Shown: piece after piece, positions 43,590 to 51,901 of the stretch | Numbering within the stretch: position 1 is the stretch's first letter | Layout: every line of letters begins with the position of its first letter | NCBI RefSeq assembly: GCF_007655005.1 | Contig: NZ_SZVW01000018.1 | Span: 141,191 to 205,190 of the forward strand | Length of the DNA: 64,000 bases | Direction: 5' to 3' | DNA from: Streptomyces tibetensis | GTDB taxonomy: Bacteria > Actinomycetota > Actinomycetes > Streptomycetales > Streptomycetaceae | Position numbers and translations under genes: made by a program | Notes under the pieces: model-generated | What the model was told of the DNA's origin: nothing | Databases searched by the model: none | The model's input: the letters and a program-made list of their open reading frames with translations, nothing else

Positions 43590-43940
43590 GCCTTCGGCTC
43601 GGGGGTGGGGTGGGCCGTCGGGCGGCTGCGGCATCGTCGTGGCCGGTCGCGCAGTTCCCCGCGCCCCTCGCAGCGCGCCCCTCGCAGCGCGCCCCTCGCA
43701 GCGCGCTTCGCGCGCATCGGACGGCCGCGGTGCTCCGGGAAGGAGCACCGCGGCCGTTTCATGGGGCGCGCAGCGCGCCCATAGGGGCGCGGGGAACGGC
43801 GCGACCAACCACCACCACCCCGCAGCCACCCGACAACCCGATACGCGCGAAGCGCGTCTCAAGGGGCGCGGGGAACTGCGCGACCGGCCACGACGGTTGC
43901 CGCAGCCGCCCGGCAACCCCACACGCACCCCCGGCCGCTC
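43590..43940. repeat. Intergenic repeat block between two convergent FAD-monooxygenase genes
   Basis: No gene is supported. GGCCGGTCGCGCAGTTCCCC and its reverse complement occur at about 43639-43664, 43786-43812 and 43861-43890, a very common Streptomyces intergenic element. GCGCCCCTCGCA is tandemly repeated three times near 43665-43705. A strong terminator hairpin lies in the middle. Confidence 0.75.
43721..43757. terminator. Bidirectional terminator between convergent genes
   Basis: A perfect 16-bp stem (43721-43736 with 43742-43757) and loop GGGAA, placed between the 3' ends of two monooxygenase genes. Confidence 0.88.
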
Positions 43941-45557
43941 CTAGACCCGGTCCAGAATCCCCCGCAACGCAGCGATCGCCGCCCGGTCGACAGGCCCACT
44001 GCGCCCCGCGGTCGTACGCCACCCCACGAACCCGTCGGGCCGCACCAGGACCGCGCCCCCGGCCAGCAGCCCGTACCGCCGCCGGAAGGACCCGTCCTGG
44101 TCCCACAGCCGCGTCCCCCGCCCGATCCGCACGACCTTCAGACCGACCCCCAGCCGCGCGGCCTCCTGCTCCACCGCCCCGGTCCACCGGCCCGCCGCCT
44201 CGTCGACGAGCAGGGTGAACCCGTCGCCGTACAGATCGGTGACCGGCACCGGCCCCTCGGGCCCGTCGAGCCGCACGTGCGGAGCCCGCGCCCCGGGCCG
44301 GGCGCCGGGGTGCTCGGGGTCTTCCAGGATCGCGTCGGGCGCCCCCTCCTCCGCGGCGAAGGCGCCGGAGCGGTAGCAGTACCCGAACGTCATGGTCGTC
44401 TCGTCGACCAGTTCCGCGGCGACCTCCTGGTACTGCTTGCCCTCCCGCACCGCGAACCGCAGCATCGCCTGCCGGACGGTCTCCTCGGCCACCGGCCTCC
44501 GCTCGGCGTCGTAACTCTCCAGGAGCCCGGGGCCCGCCGTGCCGGACAGCACCAGTGCCAGCTTCCAGGCCAGGTTGTACGCGTCCTGGATGCCGGTGCT
44601 GGCGCCGAACGCGCCGGTGGGCGGCATCACGTGGGCGGCGTCCCCGGCGACGAACACCCGGCGGGTCGCGAACGTGTCCGCCACGCGCGCGGAGATGTCC
44701 CACGCGGGCATGTCCACCGACTCGATCTTCAGCGGCAGGTCGGGCACGCCGACCGCGGCGCGCACCAGGGCGGTGCACCGTTCCTCGGTGAAGTCCTCGG
44801 CACGCTGGCCCTGTTCCGGGAAGAAGGAGACGTTGATGACCCAGCGGCGGTCGTTGTCGATGGGGATGATCGTGCCGCGCACCTCGGGGTTGTTGACGTA
44901 CGCGGCGATGATCCGGCGGCCGCGCAGCGCCTCGGTCAGATCGGCCTCGAAGAAGAAGCTGACAAGGTTGGTGATGGTGCCGCGGCCGTGCGCCCCGATG
45001 TCCAGCATCTCGCGCAGCGGACTGCGGCTGCCGTCCGCCGCGATCACGTACTGCGCGTGGATCTGCGAACTCTCCCCGGTGGACAGGTCGGTGGTGCGGA
45101 CCAGCACCCCGCCGTCGTCCTCCTCGTACTCCTCGATCGCGTCGACCCGGGTGGAGAAGCGGACGTCCGCCCCGGCCTCGACGGCCCGCTCCCGCAGGAT
45201 CGGCTCCAGCTGGTTCTGGTCGATCAGCGTCCACTGGGTGGGGCTGATCCGGCCGATGTCCTCCGGTGAGGCACTGGGCATCCGGACGCGTTCCTTGCCG
45301 GCGAGGCTCTCGACGTGCACCAGGTCGGTGTTGCCGGAGATGGGGGAACGCCCGGCTCGTACCCGCTCCTCCATGCCGACCGCGCGGTACAGCTCCATCG
45401 TCCGCGGGTTGATGGCACGGGCCTTGGGGTGGGTGGAGGTGTCCGGGTGGCGTTCCACCAGGGTGGCGGTGACGCCGTGGTGGGCGAGGAAGACCGCCGC
45501 GGACAGTCCGGTCAGTCCGCCCCCGACGATGAGCACGGGGGTCCGGTGCGACGTCAT
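43941..45557 (-). CDS. FAD-dependent aromatic polyketide hydroxylase 2
   Basis: A 538-residue paralogue of hydroxylase 1 with VLIVGGGLTGLSAAVFLA, AADGSRSPLR and VFVAGDAAHVMPPTGAFGAS, and the same thioredoxin-like C-terminus. It probably hydroxylates or oxidatively cleaves another ring position. It overlaps the upstream O-methyltransferase gene by ATGA, which suggests sequential hydroxylation and methylation. Confidence 0.92.
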   Translation of the reverse strand: MTSHRTPVLIVGGGLTGLSAAVFLAHHGVTATLVERHPDTSTHPKARAINPRTMELYRAVGMEERVRAGRSPISGNTDLVHVESLAGKERVRMPSASPEDIGRISPTQWTLIDQNQLEPILRERAVEAGADVRFSTRVDAIEEYEEDDGGVLVRTTDLSTGESSQIHAQYVIAADGSRSPLREMLDIGAHGRGTITNLVSFFFEADLTEALRGRRIIAAYVNNPEVRGTIIPIDNDRRWVINVSFFPEQGQRAEDFTEERCTALVRAAVGVPDLPLKIESVDMPAWDISARVADTFATRRVFVAGDAAHVMPPTGAFGASTGIQDAYNLAWKLALVLSGTAGPGLLESYDAERRPVAEETVRQAMLRFAVREGKQYQEVAAELVDETTMTFGYCYRSGAFAAEEGAPDAILEDPEHPGARPGARAPHVRLDGPEGPVPVTDLYGDGFTLLVDEAAGRWTGAVEQEAARLGVGLKVVRIGRGTRLWDQDGSFRRRYGLLAGGAVLVRPDGFVGWRTTAGRSGPVDRAAIAALRGILDRV

Positions 45558-46594
45558 GCTGCCTCCTTGTGGGCGGTGACCAGGGTGTGGGTGCCGAGCA
45601 GGGGCTGTGCGTCGCCGTCGGTGAAGCCGGCCCCTCGCAGCCAGGCCCGGCAGTCCGCGATCCGGTACTCGGAGCCGTCGGGGCTGACCAGCCGCATGTG
45701 CAGGCTGCTGAGCAGCCGCTCCGGGTCGCTGCGGTCGTCGTCGATCATCCGGTCGTAGACGAGGACCGTGCCGCCGGGCCGCACCGCCTCGAAGACCCGG
45801 CCGAGCAGCTCGCACCGCCGGGCGGTGTCGAAGCCGTGCAGGATGTGTCCGAGGACGACGACGTCGGCCGGCGGGATCGGGTCGGTGAAGAAGTCGCCGC
45901 CGGCGAAGGCGACCCGGCCGGTCAGGCCCAGGGCCTCGATGTGCTCGGTGAACAGCGGCCGGGTCCGCTCCAGGTCGAAGCAGGTCGCCTTCAGGTGCGG
46001 GTGCTCCCGTACCAGGACGGCCGCGAGGTTGCCGCGGGCGCCGCCGAGGTCGACGAAGGAGGAGTGGCGGTCCCAGTCGAGCCGCCGGGCGAGTTCGGCG
46101 CCCATCCGGTCGCTGTACGCGTCGAGTCCCGCCAGGAAGCGCTTCATCTTGGCGGGGTCCTTGTGCCGGTCCCCGACGAAGCCGCCTTTGTCCGGGTCGA
46201 GGTGCTGCGGCTCGCCGGAGCGCATCGCCTCGGTGAGCCGGCCCCACGTGCCGTACAGGGTCTCGTTGGTGAGCTCGACGAAGCCGCCGAGGTACGAGGA
46301 GGAGTCCGGCACCAGATAGGCCTGCGCCAGCGGGGAGTTGCGGTAGCCGCCCTCCGTCCGCTCCAGCAGACCGAGCCCCGTCAGCGCGTCCAGGAAGTCC
46401 GGGACCATCCGGTGGTGTGTCCCGGTGCGCCGTGCCAGTTCGGCGGCGTCGGCGGGGCTCTCGGCCAGCGCGCCGAACACGCCGAGGGTGACGGCGCTGT
46501 GCAGCACCTTGGCGGCGCAGTCGGCGATGGTCAGCCGGATCAGTGGTCCGGGGTCGACCGCCGGGGCCGTCTGCGGGTCTTCGGTCGTTGTCAC
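45554..46594 (-). CDS. O-methyltransferase 1
   Basis: A 346-residue methyltransferase of the TcmO/DnrK type: an N-terminal helical dimerisation domain (LHSAVTLGVFGALAESPADAAELARRTG), then FVDLGGARGNLAAVLV (SAM motif I) and GHILHGFD. It methylates a phenolic OH. It is the first gene of a two-gene operon with hydroxylase 2, and a good SARP box lies upstream. Confidence 0.9.
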   Translation of the reverse strand: MTTTEDPQTAPAVDPGPLIRLTIADCAAKVLHSAVTLGVFGALAESPADAAELARRTGTHHRMVPDFLDALTGLGLLERTEGGYRNSPLAQAYLVPDSSSYLGGFVELTNETLYGTWGRLTEAMRSGEPQHLDPDKGGFVGDRHKDPAKMKRFLAGLDAYSDRMGAELARRLDWDRHSSFVDLGGARGNLAAVLVREHPHLKATCFDLERTRPLFTEHIEALGLTGRVAFAGGDFFTDPIPPADVVVLGHILHGFDTARRCELLGRVFEAVRPGGTVLVYDRMIDDDRSDPERLLSSLHMRLVSPDGSEYRIADCRAWLRGAGFTDGDAQPLLGTHTLVTAHKEAA

Positions 46595-46666
46595 ACGAGC
46601 CTCCTGGTCTGCCTCTGCCTGTTCTTCGGCCTGCGTCCTGCGTCGTACGGCTGTGCAGTGCCGACG

Positions 46667-46695
46667 ATGGTCGCGAGCCGTCGATTCGGACTCGA
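46667..46695 (-). promoter_or_regulatory. Candidate SARP box upstream of the O-methyltransferase 1 operon
   Basis: On the minus strand TCGAGTC (46689-46695), TCGACGG (46678-46684) and CGACCAT (46667-46673) are in exact 11-bp phase. The third heptamer differs by only one base from that at the core-operon site (CGACCAG), and both sites are preceded by a GCGCC-like stretch. Confidence 0.7.
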
Positions 46696-46737
46696 AGGGC
46701 GCTGAAGGGCGGCCCGGGGCACGGCAGGCCGACGCAC

Positions 46738-46771
46738 GAGAGCCGCCGTCCCGTGCGGGACGGCGGCTCTC
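46738..46771 (-). terminator. Terminator after the DHA2 efflux gene
   Basis: A perfect 15-bp stem (46738-46752 with 46757-46771) and loop GTGC, 19 bases beyond the efflux gene stop. Confidence 0.9.
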
Positions 46772-46789
46772 ATCGGAGAGTAGGGAAGC

Positions 46790-48367
46790 TCAGTTCCCCT
46801 CGGCGGCCACCTCGTGATCCTGGTGGTCCTCACCCTGGTGCTCGCCGCGCAGGGGGAGGTTCTTCATCGTCAGGGCGGCCAGCAGCCCCAGTACGAGGAC
46901 CGGTACGGCGGTGAGGAACACGGGGGTGAGCGCGGCGGCGTACGCCTGTTCCACCGCGTTGCGCACGGGCTCGGTGAGGCGGTCCAGTGTCTCGGTCGAG
47001 CTCAGCGCGTCGTGGTCGATGCCGCGCAGGGCTCCCGGGGGAGTCCGGTCGGCGATCTCCTCGGTGAGCCGGTTGTAGAAGATCGAGGCGAACAGGGAGA
47101 TACCCACGGTGGTGCCCAGCTGCCGGGCGAAGGACACGGTGGCGTGGACCGCGCCGATGTCGTCACGGGGCGCGGTGTTCTGCGCGGCCATGGTGAGGAC
47201 CTGCATGTTCAGCCCGGCGGCGACGCCGAAGACCAGCATGTAGGCGATGACCACGGCACGGGGGGTGCCGGTGTCCATGGTGGCCAGGAGCAGCGCCCCC
47301 GCGATGCCGATGGCCATGCTGAGCACGGGGTACCACTTGTAGCGCCCCGTTTTGGTGATCAACGCGCCGCTGACGACGGAGGAGGCGACCAGGCCGAACA
47401 TCATGGGCAGCAGCACGACGCCGGACACGGTCGGGCTGGCGCCGGTGACCACCTGGATGTAAATGGCCAGGAAGTTGACCGAGCCGAGGAAGACGATGCC
47501 GGCCGCGACGCTCACCAGCACGCTGACGCTGAAGGTGGAGTCGCGGAAGAGGTGCAGCGGGATGACGGGTTCGGGGGCCCGGCGCTCGGCGGCGATGAAC
47601 GCCACGGCGAGCAGCACCGCTCCCGCGCCGAGCCCGAGGATCCGCCAGTCCAGCCACTCGTACTTCACACCGCCCCAGCTGGCGGCCAGGGTGAGCGCGA
47701 CGATGGCGGTGCTGAGCAGGACGAACCCGGTGTAGTCGATCCGCGCGACGCGGTCGGCGCGGGGCAGGTGCAGGCAGGTGGAGACCAGCACCAGGATCAC
47801 GATGCCGACGGGCAGGTTGATCAGGAAGACCCAGTGCCAGCTCAGCAGGTCGGTGAGAGCACCGCCGACGGCGGGCCCGGCCAGCGCCGCGAGGGCGAAG
47901 ACGATACCGAAGAGGTTGAAGTACTTGGCGGCCTCACGGGGGTTGAACAGCTCCCCGATGATGGCGAGCACCGAGACGAAGAGGCCGCCGGCGCCGATGC
48001 CCTGCACGGTGCGGAACAGGATGAGCTGGTCCATGGACTGGGCGGCGCCGCTCAGCGCGGAGCCGGCCAGGAACACCGCGACGGAGATCAGGAAGATCTT
48101 CTTGCGGCCGAAGAGGTCGCCGAGCTTGCCGTAGACGGGCGTGGTGACGCTGGCGGCGATGATGTACGCGGTCGTCACCCAGGCGAAGACGTCGAGACCG
48201 CCGAGGTCCCCGACGATGCGGGGCAGCGCGGTGGCCACGATCTGCGAGTCCAGCATGGCCAGGAAGACGGCCAGCAGGCAGGCGGTGATGACGGGTTTGA
48301 TCCGGGTCTGGGGAGGGGCGCCGACGGTCGTGAGCGGGCCGTCTGCCCCTGTGGTCCGGGAGGGCAC
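46790..48367 (-). CDS. DHA2-type MFS efflux pump (EmrB/QacA)
   Basis: The 525-residue protein has about 14 hydrophobic segments, motif C-like GPAVGGALTD and motif A-like GKLGDLFGRKK, and FLAMLDSQIVATALPRIV at the start. These are drug:H+ antiporters that export aromatic antibiotics, so it is the best candidate for product export and self-resistance. The C-terminus is a His/Glu/Asp-rich tail. It is a single-gene unit between two terminators. Confidence 0.93.
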   Translation of the reverse strand: MPSRTTGADGPLTTVGAPPQTRIKPVITACLLAVFLAMLDSQIVATALPRIVGDLGGLDVFAWVTTAYIIAASVTTPVYGKLGDLFGRKKIFLISVAVFLAGSALSGAAQSMDQLILFRTVQGIGAGGLFVSVLAIIGELFNPREAAKYFNLFGIVFALAALAGPAVGGALTDLLSWHWVFLINLPVGIVILVLVSTCLHLPRADRVARIDYTGFVLLSTAIVALTLAASWGGVKYEWLDWRILGLGAGAVLLAVAFIAAERRAPEPVIPLHLFRDSTFSVSVLVSVAAGIVFLGSVNFLAIYIQVVTGASPTVSGVVLLPMMFGLVASSVVSGALITKTGRYKWYPVLSMAIGIAGALLLATMDTGTPRAVVIAYMLVFGVAAGLNMQVLTMAAQNTAPRDDIGAVHATVSFARQLGTTVGISLFASIFYNRLTEEIADRTPPGALRGIDHDALSSTETLDRLTEPVRNAVEQAYAAALTPVFLTAVPVLVLGLLAALTMKNLPLRGEHQGEDHQDHEVAAEGN

Positions 48368-48472
48368 GGTGATTCGCCTTTCGGGCTGGAGTGGGTGCCA
48401 TCCCCGTCCCGCGGGCCGTGGCCGGCCGGCGTCGCTGCGGTGTGGGATCCGTCAGGGGATTGCTGTGGACTG

Positions 48473-48508
48473 CGCCGTACGGCACGAGTGCTCTCGTGCC
48501 GTACGGCG
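48473..48508. terminator. Terminator hairpins between quinone reductase 1 and the efflux gene
   Basis: A perfect 16-bp stem (48473-48488 with 48493-48508), loop TGCT, is followed by a second inverted repeat GTGGCCGGTC (48510-48519) with GACCGGCCAC (48538-48547). They lie downstream of quinone reductase 1. Confidence 0.88.
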
Positions 48509-48579
48509 AGTGGCCGGTCCCGAACGGGGGAAGTCGTGACCGGCCACGTGGGTGGGAGGCGGTGGGTCGCCGGCCCGTG

Positions 48580-49557
48580 TCAGGGGACGAGGACGACCTT
48601 GCCGAGCTGGGCCCGGGCCTCCATGAGTTCGTGCGCCTTGACGGCCTCGTCGAGGCCGAGCCGCTCGTGGACGATCGGGCGCACCTTGCCGGTGGCGATC
48701 ATGTCGAGCAGGTCGCGCTGTCCCGCGGCGATGGCCTCGGGCTTGTTGTAGAGCATGGCGTACAGAGCGAATCCGGCCACGGTCTTCATCCGGCTGAGCA
48801 TCAGCGGGTGGATGGGCTGGATGTCGCCGCTGGCCGAGCCGTAGAAGACCAGCCGGCCGAACTGGGCGGTGAGGGCGATGGACTTGGTGAGGATGTCGCC
48901 GCCGACGGTTTCCAGGACGACGTCCACACCCCGGCCGTCGGTCGCGGCCCGGACCTGGTCGTCCCAGCCGTCGTCGGTGTAGTTGACGGTGACGTCGGCA
49001 CCGAGGTCACGGACGAAGTCCAGCTTGGCCTGCGTACTGGCGGTGGCGATGACCTTGCCGGCGCCCATCGCCTTGGCGATCTGCACGGCGAGGTGGCCGA
49101 CGCCCCCGGAGGCGGCGTCGATCAGGATCGACTCCCCGGGTCTGAGCTGACCGGACTCCTTGATGGCGTGGTACGCCGTCTGGGCCGGGCTGGGCAGCAG
49201 AGTGGCCTCGGCCGCGTCCATGGTGTCGGGGATGGTGATGGCCCAGGCGGCGTCGGCGGTCACGTAGTCGGCGTAGGCACTGTGGTCGACGTCGACGACG
49301 ACACGGTCCCCGACGCCGAGGGTGGTGACACCCTCGCCGAGTGCCTCGACGACGCCGGCGACATCGCCACCGGGGGCGCCGGGCAGCGTGGCGTGGCCGC
49401 CGATCGGGATGCCCTGGCGGCGCTGGACCTCGGCGAACGTGACACCGACGGCCTCGGAGCGGATCAGCACTTCGCCCGGTCCGGGCTGCGGCTTCTCCGC
49501 CTCTTCGACACGCAGCACCGAGGGGGCGCCGTGCTCGTAGTGGCGGACGATTCGCAT
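48580..49557 (-). CDS. NADPH:quinone oxidoreductase-like MDR protein 1
   Basis: A 325-residue zinc-free medium-chain reductase: PGAPGGDVAGVVEALGEGV, the nucleotide motif AASGGVGHLAVQ, and no Cys/His zinc ligands. It is about the same length as the next gene's product and paralogous to it (both begin MRIVRH). It may reduce the quinone of the product or protect the host from it. A strong candidate promoter (TTGACA, 18 bp, TGTAAT) lies upstream. Confidence 0.88.
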   Translation of the reverse strand: MRIVRHYEHGAPSVLRVEEAEKPQPGPGEVLIRSEAVGVTFAEVQRRQGIPIGGHATLPGAPGGDVAGVVEALGEGVTTLGVGDRVVVDVDHSAYADYVTADAAWAITIPDTMDAAEATLLPSPAQTAYHAIKESGQLRPGESILIDAASGGVGHLAVQIAKAMGAGKVIATASTQAKLDFVRDLGADVTVNYTDDGWDDQVRAATDGRGVDVVLETVGGDILTKSIALTAQFGRLVFYGSASGDIQPIHPLMLSRMKTVAGFALYAMLYNKPEAIAAGQRDLLDMIATGKVRPIVHERLGLDEAVKAHELMEARAQLGKVVLVP

Positions 49558-49644
49558 GGTGTTCTCCCAACTAGGAGGTGTTGTCGAGCCGCGGGGGTCG
49601 TCGCGCGGCTCCGCCCAGGGATCCGGGTTACATGGTGTGGGACA

Positions 49645-49674
49645 ATTACATGTCCTCATGCATGCACTTGTCAA
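49645..49674 (-). promoter_or_regulatory. Strong candidate promoter of quinone reductase 1
   Basis: On the minus strand TTGACA (49669-49674) and TGTAAT (49645-49650) are 18 bp apart. The spacer holds the palindrome CATGCATG and TACATGT, a word also found upstream of FAD hydroxylase 3. A consensus -35 is rare in Streptomyces and suggests a repressed, inducible promoter. Confidence 0.7.
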
Positions 49675-49712
49675 CCGCACATCAGTGATTCGATGCACGG
49701 CCTGAGGGTGTG

Positions 49713-50690
49713 TCAGGGAACGAGCACCACACGGCCGAGCTGGGAGCGCGACTCCATCAGCTCGTGCGCGGCCGCGGCGTCCTTCAGCGGCAGCTCCGCG
49801 TGGACCACGGGACGGACCTTGCCGGAGGTCACCATGTCCAGCAGCTCGCGGGCGCCCTGGGCCATGGCGTCCGGCTTGGCGGCCATCACGCCCCACATGC
49901 TGAAGCCCATGACGATGCGGTTGTCGAAGATGTCGGCGACGTCGATGGCCGGCAGCTCGCCACCGGCCGCGCCGTACACGACCGTCCGGCCGAACGGGGC
50001 GGTGAGGTTCACGGACTTGGTGAGGATGTCCCCACCGACGGTCTCCAGGGCGATGTCCACGCCCCGGCCGCCGGTCGCGGCACGCACCTTCTCGTCCCAG
50101 CCGTCCTCGCCGTAGTCGACGGTGACGTCCGCGCCGAGCGAGGCGGCGAAGGACAGCTTCTCCGCTCCGCGGGCGGCGGCGATGATCCGGCCCGCGCCGA
50201 GCGCCTTGGCCATCTGGACCAGCAGGTGCCCGATGCCGCCCGCGGCGGCGGTGATCAGCACGGTCTCACCGGGCTGGAGCTTCGCCGCCGTGACGATCAC
50301 GTGGTAGGCGGTCTGGCCGGGGATGGGCAGCGAGGTGGCCTGGCCCGCGTCGATGCCCTCGGGGACGGCGAACAGCCAGTCGGCCTGGGTGACGACGTAC
50401 TCGGCGTACCCGTCGGCGGCGACGCCGGTGACCACGCGGTCACCGACCTTCACCCGGTCGACGCCCTCGCCGAGCTGCTCCACGACACCGGCGACGTCAC
50501 CGCCGGGCGAGCCGGGAAGCGTGGCGGGACCGCCGACCGGGATGCCCTGACGGCGCTGGCACTCGGCGAAGTTGACCCCGACCGCCTCGGCGCGGATCAG
50601 CACCTGGCCGGGACCGGGGGTGGGCTTTTCGGCCTCTTCGAGCCGCAGCACCGAGGGGGCACCGAACTCGTGGTGTCGGACGATACGCAT
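49713..50690 (-). CDS. NADPH:quinone oxidoreductase-like MDR protein 2
   Basis: The 325-residue paralogue of the downstream gene has PGSPGGDVAGVVEQLGEGV and AAAGGIGHLLVQMAKALGAG. Equal lengths and colinear motifs point to a tandem duplication. The two may act on different redox states of the product. ATG 50690 matches the start of its paralogue; another ATG five codons upstream is possible. Confidence 0.88.
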   Translation of the reverse strand: MRIVRHHEFGAPSVLRLEEAEKPTPGPGQVLIRAEAVGVNFAECQRRQGIPVGGPATLPGSPGGDVAGVVEQLGEGVDRVKVGDRVVTGVAADGYAEYVVTQADWLFAVPEGIDAGQATSLPIPGQTAYHVIVTAAKLQPGETVLITAAAGGIGHLLVQMAKALGAGRIIAAARGAEKLSFAASLGADVTVDYGEDGWDEKVRAATGGRGVDIALETVGGDILTKSVNLTAPFGRTVVYGAAGGELPAIDVADIFDNRIVMGFSMWGVMAAKPDAMAQGARELLDMVTSGKVRPVVHAELPLKDAAAAHELMESRSQLGRVVLVP

Positions 50691-50740
50691 GGACGTACTC
50701 CTCATTCTCTGTTTTCTCTGATTTCTCTGTCGTTCGCTCG

Positions 50741-50772
50741 CGTGCATGACGGGGCAAGCCCCGTCATGCACG
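50741..50772 (-). terminator. Terminator after O-methyltransferase 2
   Basis: A perfect 15-bp stem (50741-50755 with 50758-50772) with only 2 nt between the arms, 35 bases beyond the methyltransferase stop. Confidence 0.85.
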
Positions 50773-50806
50773 GCGGGGGTCCCAAGGGGGGAGGGAGCGG
50801 GCCGGA

Positions 50807-51808
50807 TCACGCCCGGGTGAGTTCGACGAGCGAGCGCACCGGTCCCAGGTCGACCACGCGGCGCAGGGCGAGCCCGGCGTCGGCCGCCAGCTCGCGCAGC
50901 TGCTCGGTGGTGCGCATCCGCCCGCCCAGATAGATGAGCATCCGCAGGTCCAGGTCCGTCTGGTCGGTCTGCACGTCGAGCAGACCCTCCAGGACCATGA
51001 CCCTGCCGCCCGGACGTACGGCCTCTGCGCAGCGCCGGAGAATCTCGGCCGCCCGGTCGTCGGGCCAGTTGAGCAGGACGTTGGACAGCAGGTACACGTC
51101 GCCGTCGGCGGGCAGCGGATCGAAGAAGCTGCCGACCACCGCGCGGCAGCGCTCCTCAAGGCCGGCGGCCGCGAAGTCCCGCTCGGCGGCCGCCGCGGGC
51201 GCCTCCAGGTCGAGCAGGGTGCCCCGCGCGCCCGGGGTGGCGTCGATCACGGCCGCGAGCAGGTCACCGCTGCCGCCGCCGACGTCCACGACATGGCGGA
51301 CGGACTGCCAGTCGCCCTGGGCCAGCAGCTCGGGGACGACCCAGCGCATGCTCGCCGCCATCCGCCGGGCGAAGGCCTCGGCGAGCGCGCCGTCGGACTC
51401 GACGTCCGTCCAGAACTCCTGCCCGTACAGCGCCGAGTAGACGGGGCCGCCGGTGCGCACCGCATCGAGCAGGCGGAACACCGCGGCCTCTCCCCGGCCG
51501 GTCGGGCCGTCCAGGCGGAGCCAGTCGCGGCCCGACTGCGGGACGTCGTCGCGCAGCAGGACACCGAGGTCGGTCGGTTCGTAGCCCCCGTCGGGGAGGG
51601 TGCGGTAGATCCCGGCGTTGACCAGGTGACCGAGGAGACGGCCCAGAGCGGTCGGGTCCACGTTCACCTCCCGGGCCAGCGACTCGACCGTGACCGCGCC
51701 GGCGGCCATGTGGTCGGAGAGTCCGAGGGTGGCGGCCACTCTGATGGCCATGGGGGTGATCAGGTCGCTCTTCTCCAGTAACTCCTGCGACCAGGGGGGA
51801 TTGCTCAC
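50807..51808 (-). CDS. O-methyltransferase 2
   Basis: A 333-residue SAM-dependent enzyme with an N-terminal helical domain (LITPMAIRVAATLGLSDHMAAG) and VVDVGGGSGDLLAAVID, then LLSNVLLNWPDD. It resembles TcmN/DmpM-like phenolic O-methyltransferases. GTG 51808 has AGAGGA upstream. It lies 93 bases after FAD hydroxylase 3 and is likely cotranscribed with it. Confidence 0.9.
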   Translation of the reverse strand: MSNPPWSQELLEKSDLITPMAIRVAATLGLSDHMAAGAVTVESLAREVNVDPTALGRLLGHLVNAGIYRTLPDGGYEPTDLGVLLRDDVPQSGRDWLRLDGPTGRGEAAVFRLLDAVRTGGPVYSALYGQEFWTDVESDGALAEAFARRMAASMRWVVPELLAQGDWQSVRHVVDVGGGSGDLLAAVIDATPGARGTLLDLEAPAAAAERDFAAAGLEERCRAVVGSFFDPLPADGDVYLLSNVLLNWPDDRAAEILRRCAEAVRPGGRVMVLEGLLDVQTDQTDLDLRMLIYLGGRMRTTEQLRELAADAGLALRRVVDLGPVRSLVELTRA

Positions 51809-51901
51809 TGCTTCCTCTCACGTGCACATGCGGTGTGGGGGTGGGGGAAGGTGCCGTACCGGCCGAAGGGAGGCGCCCCTCCGGCCCTTCCGGCCTCTTC
51901 G

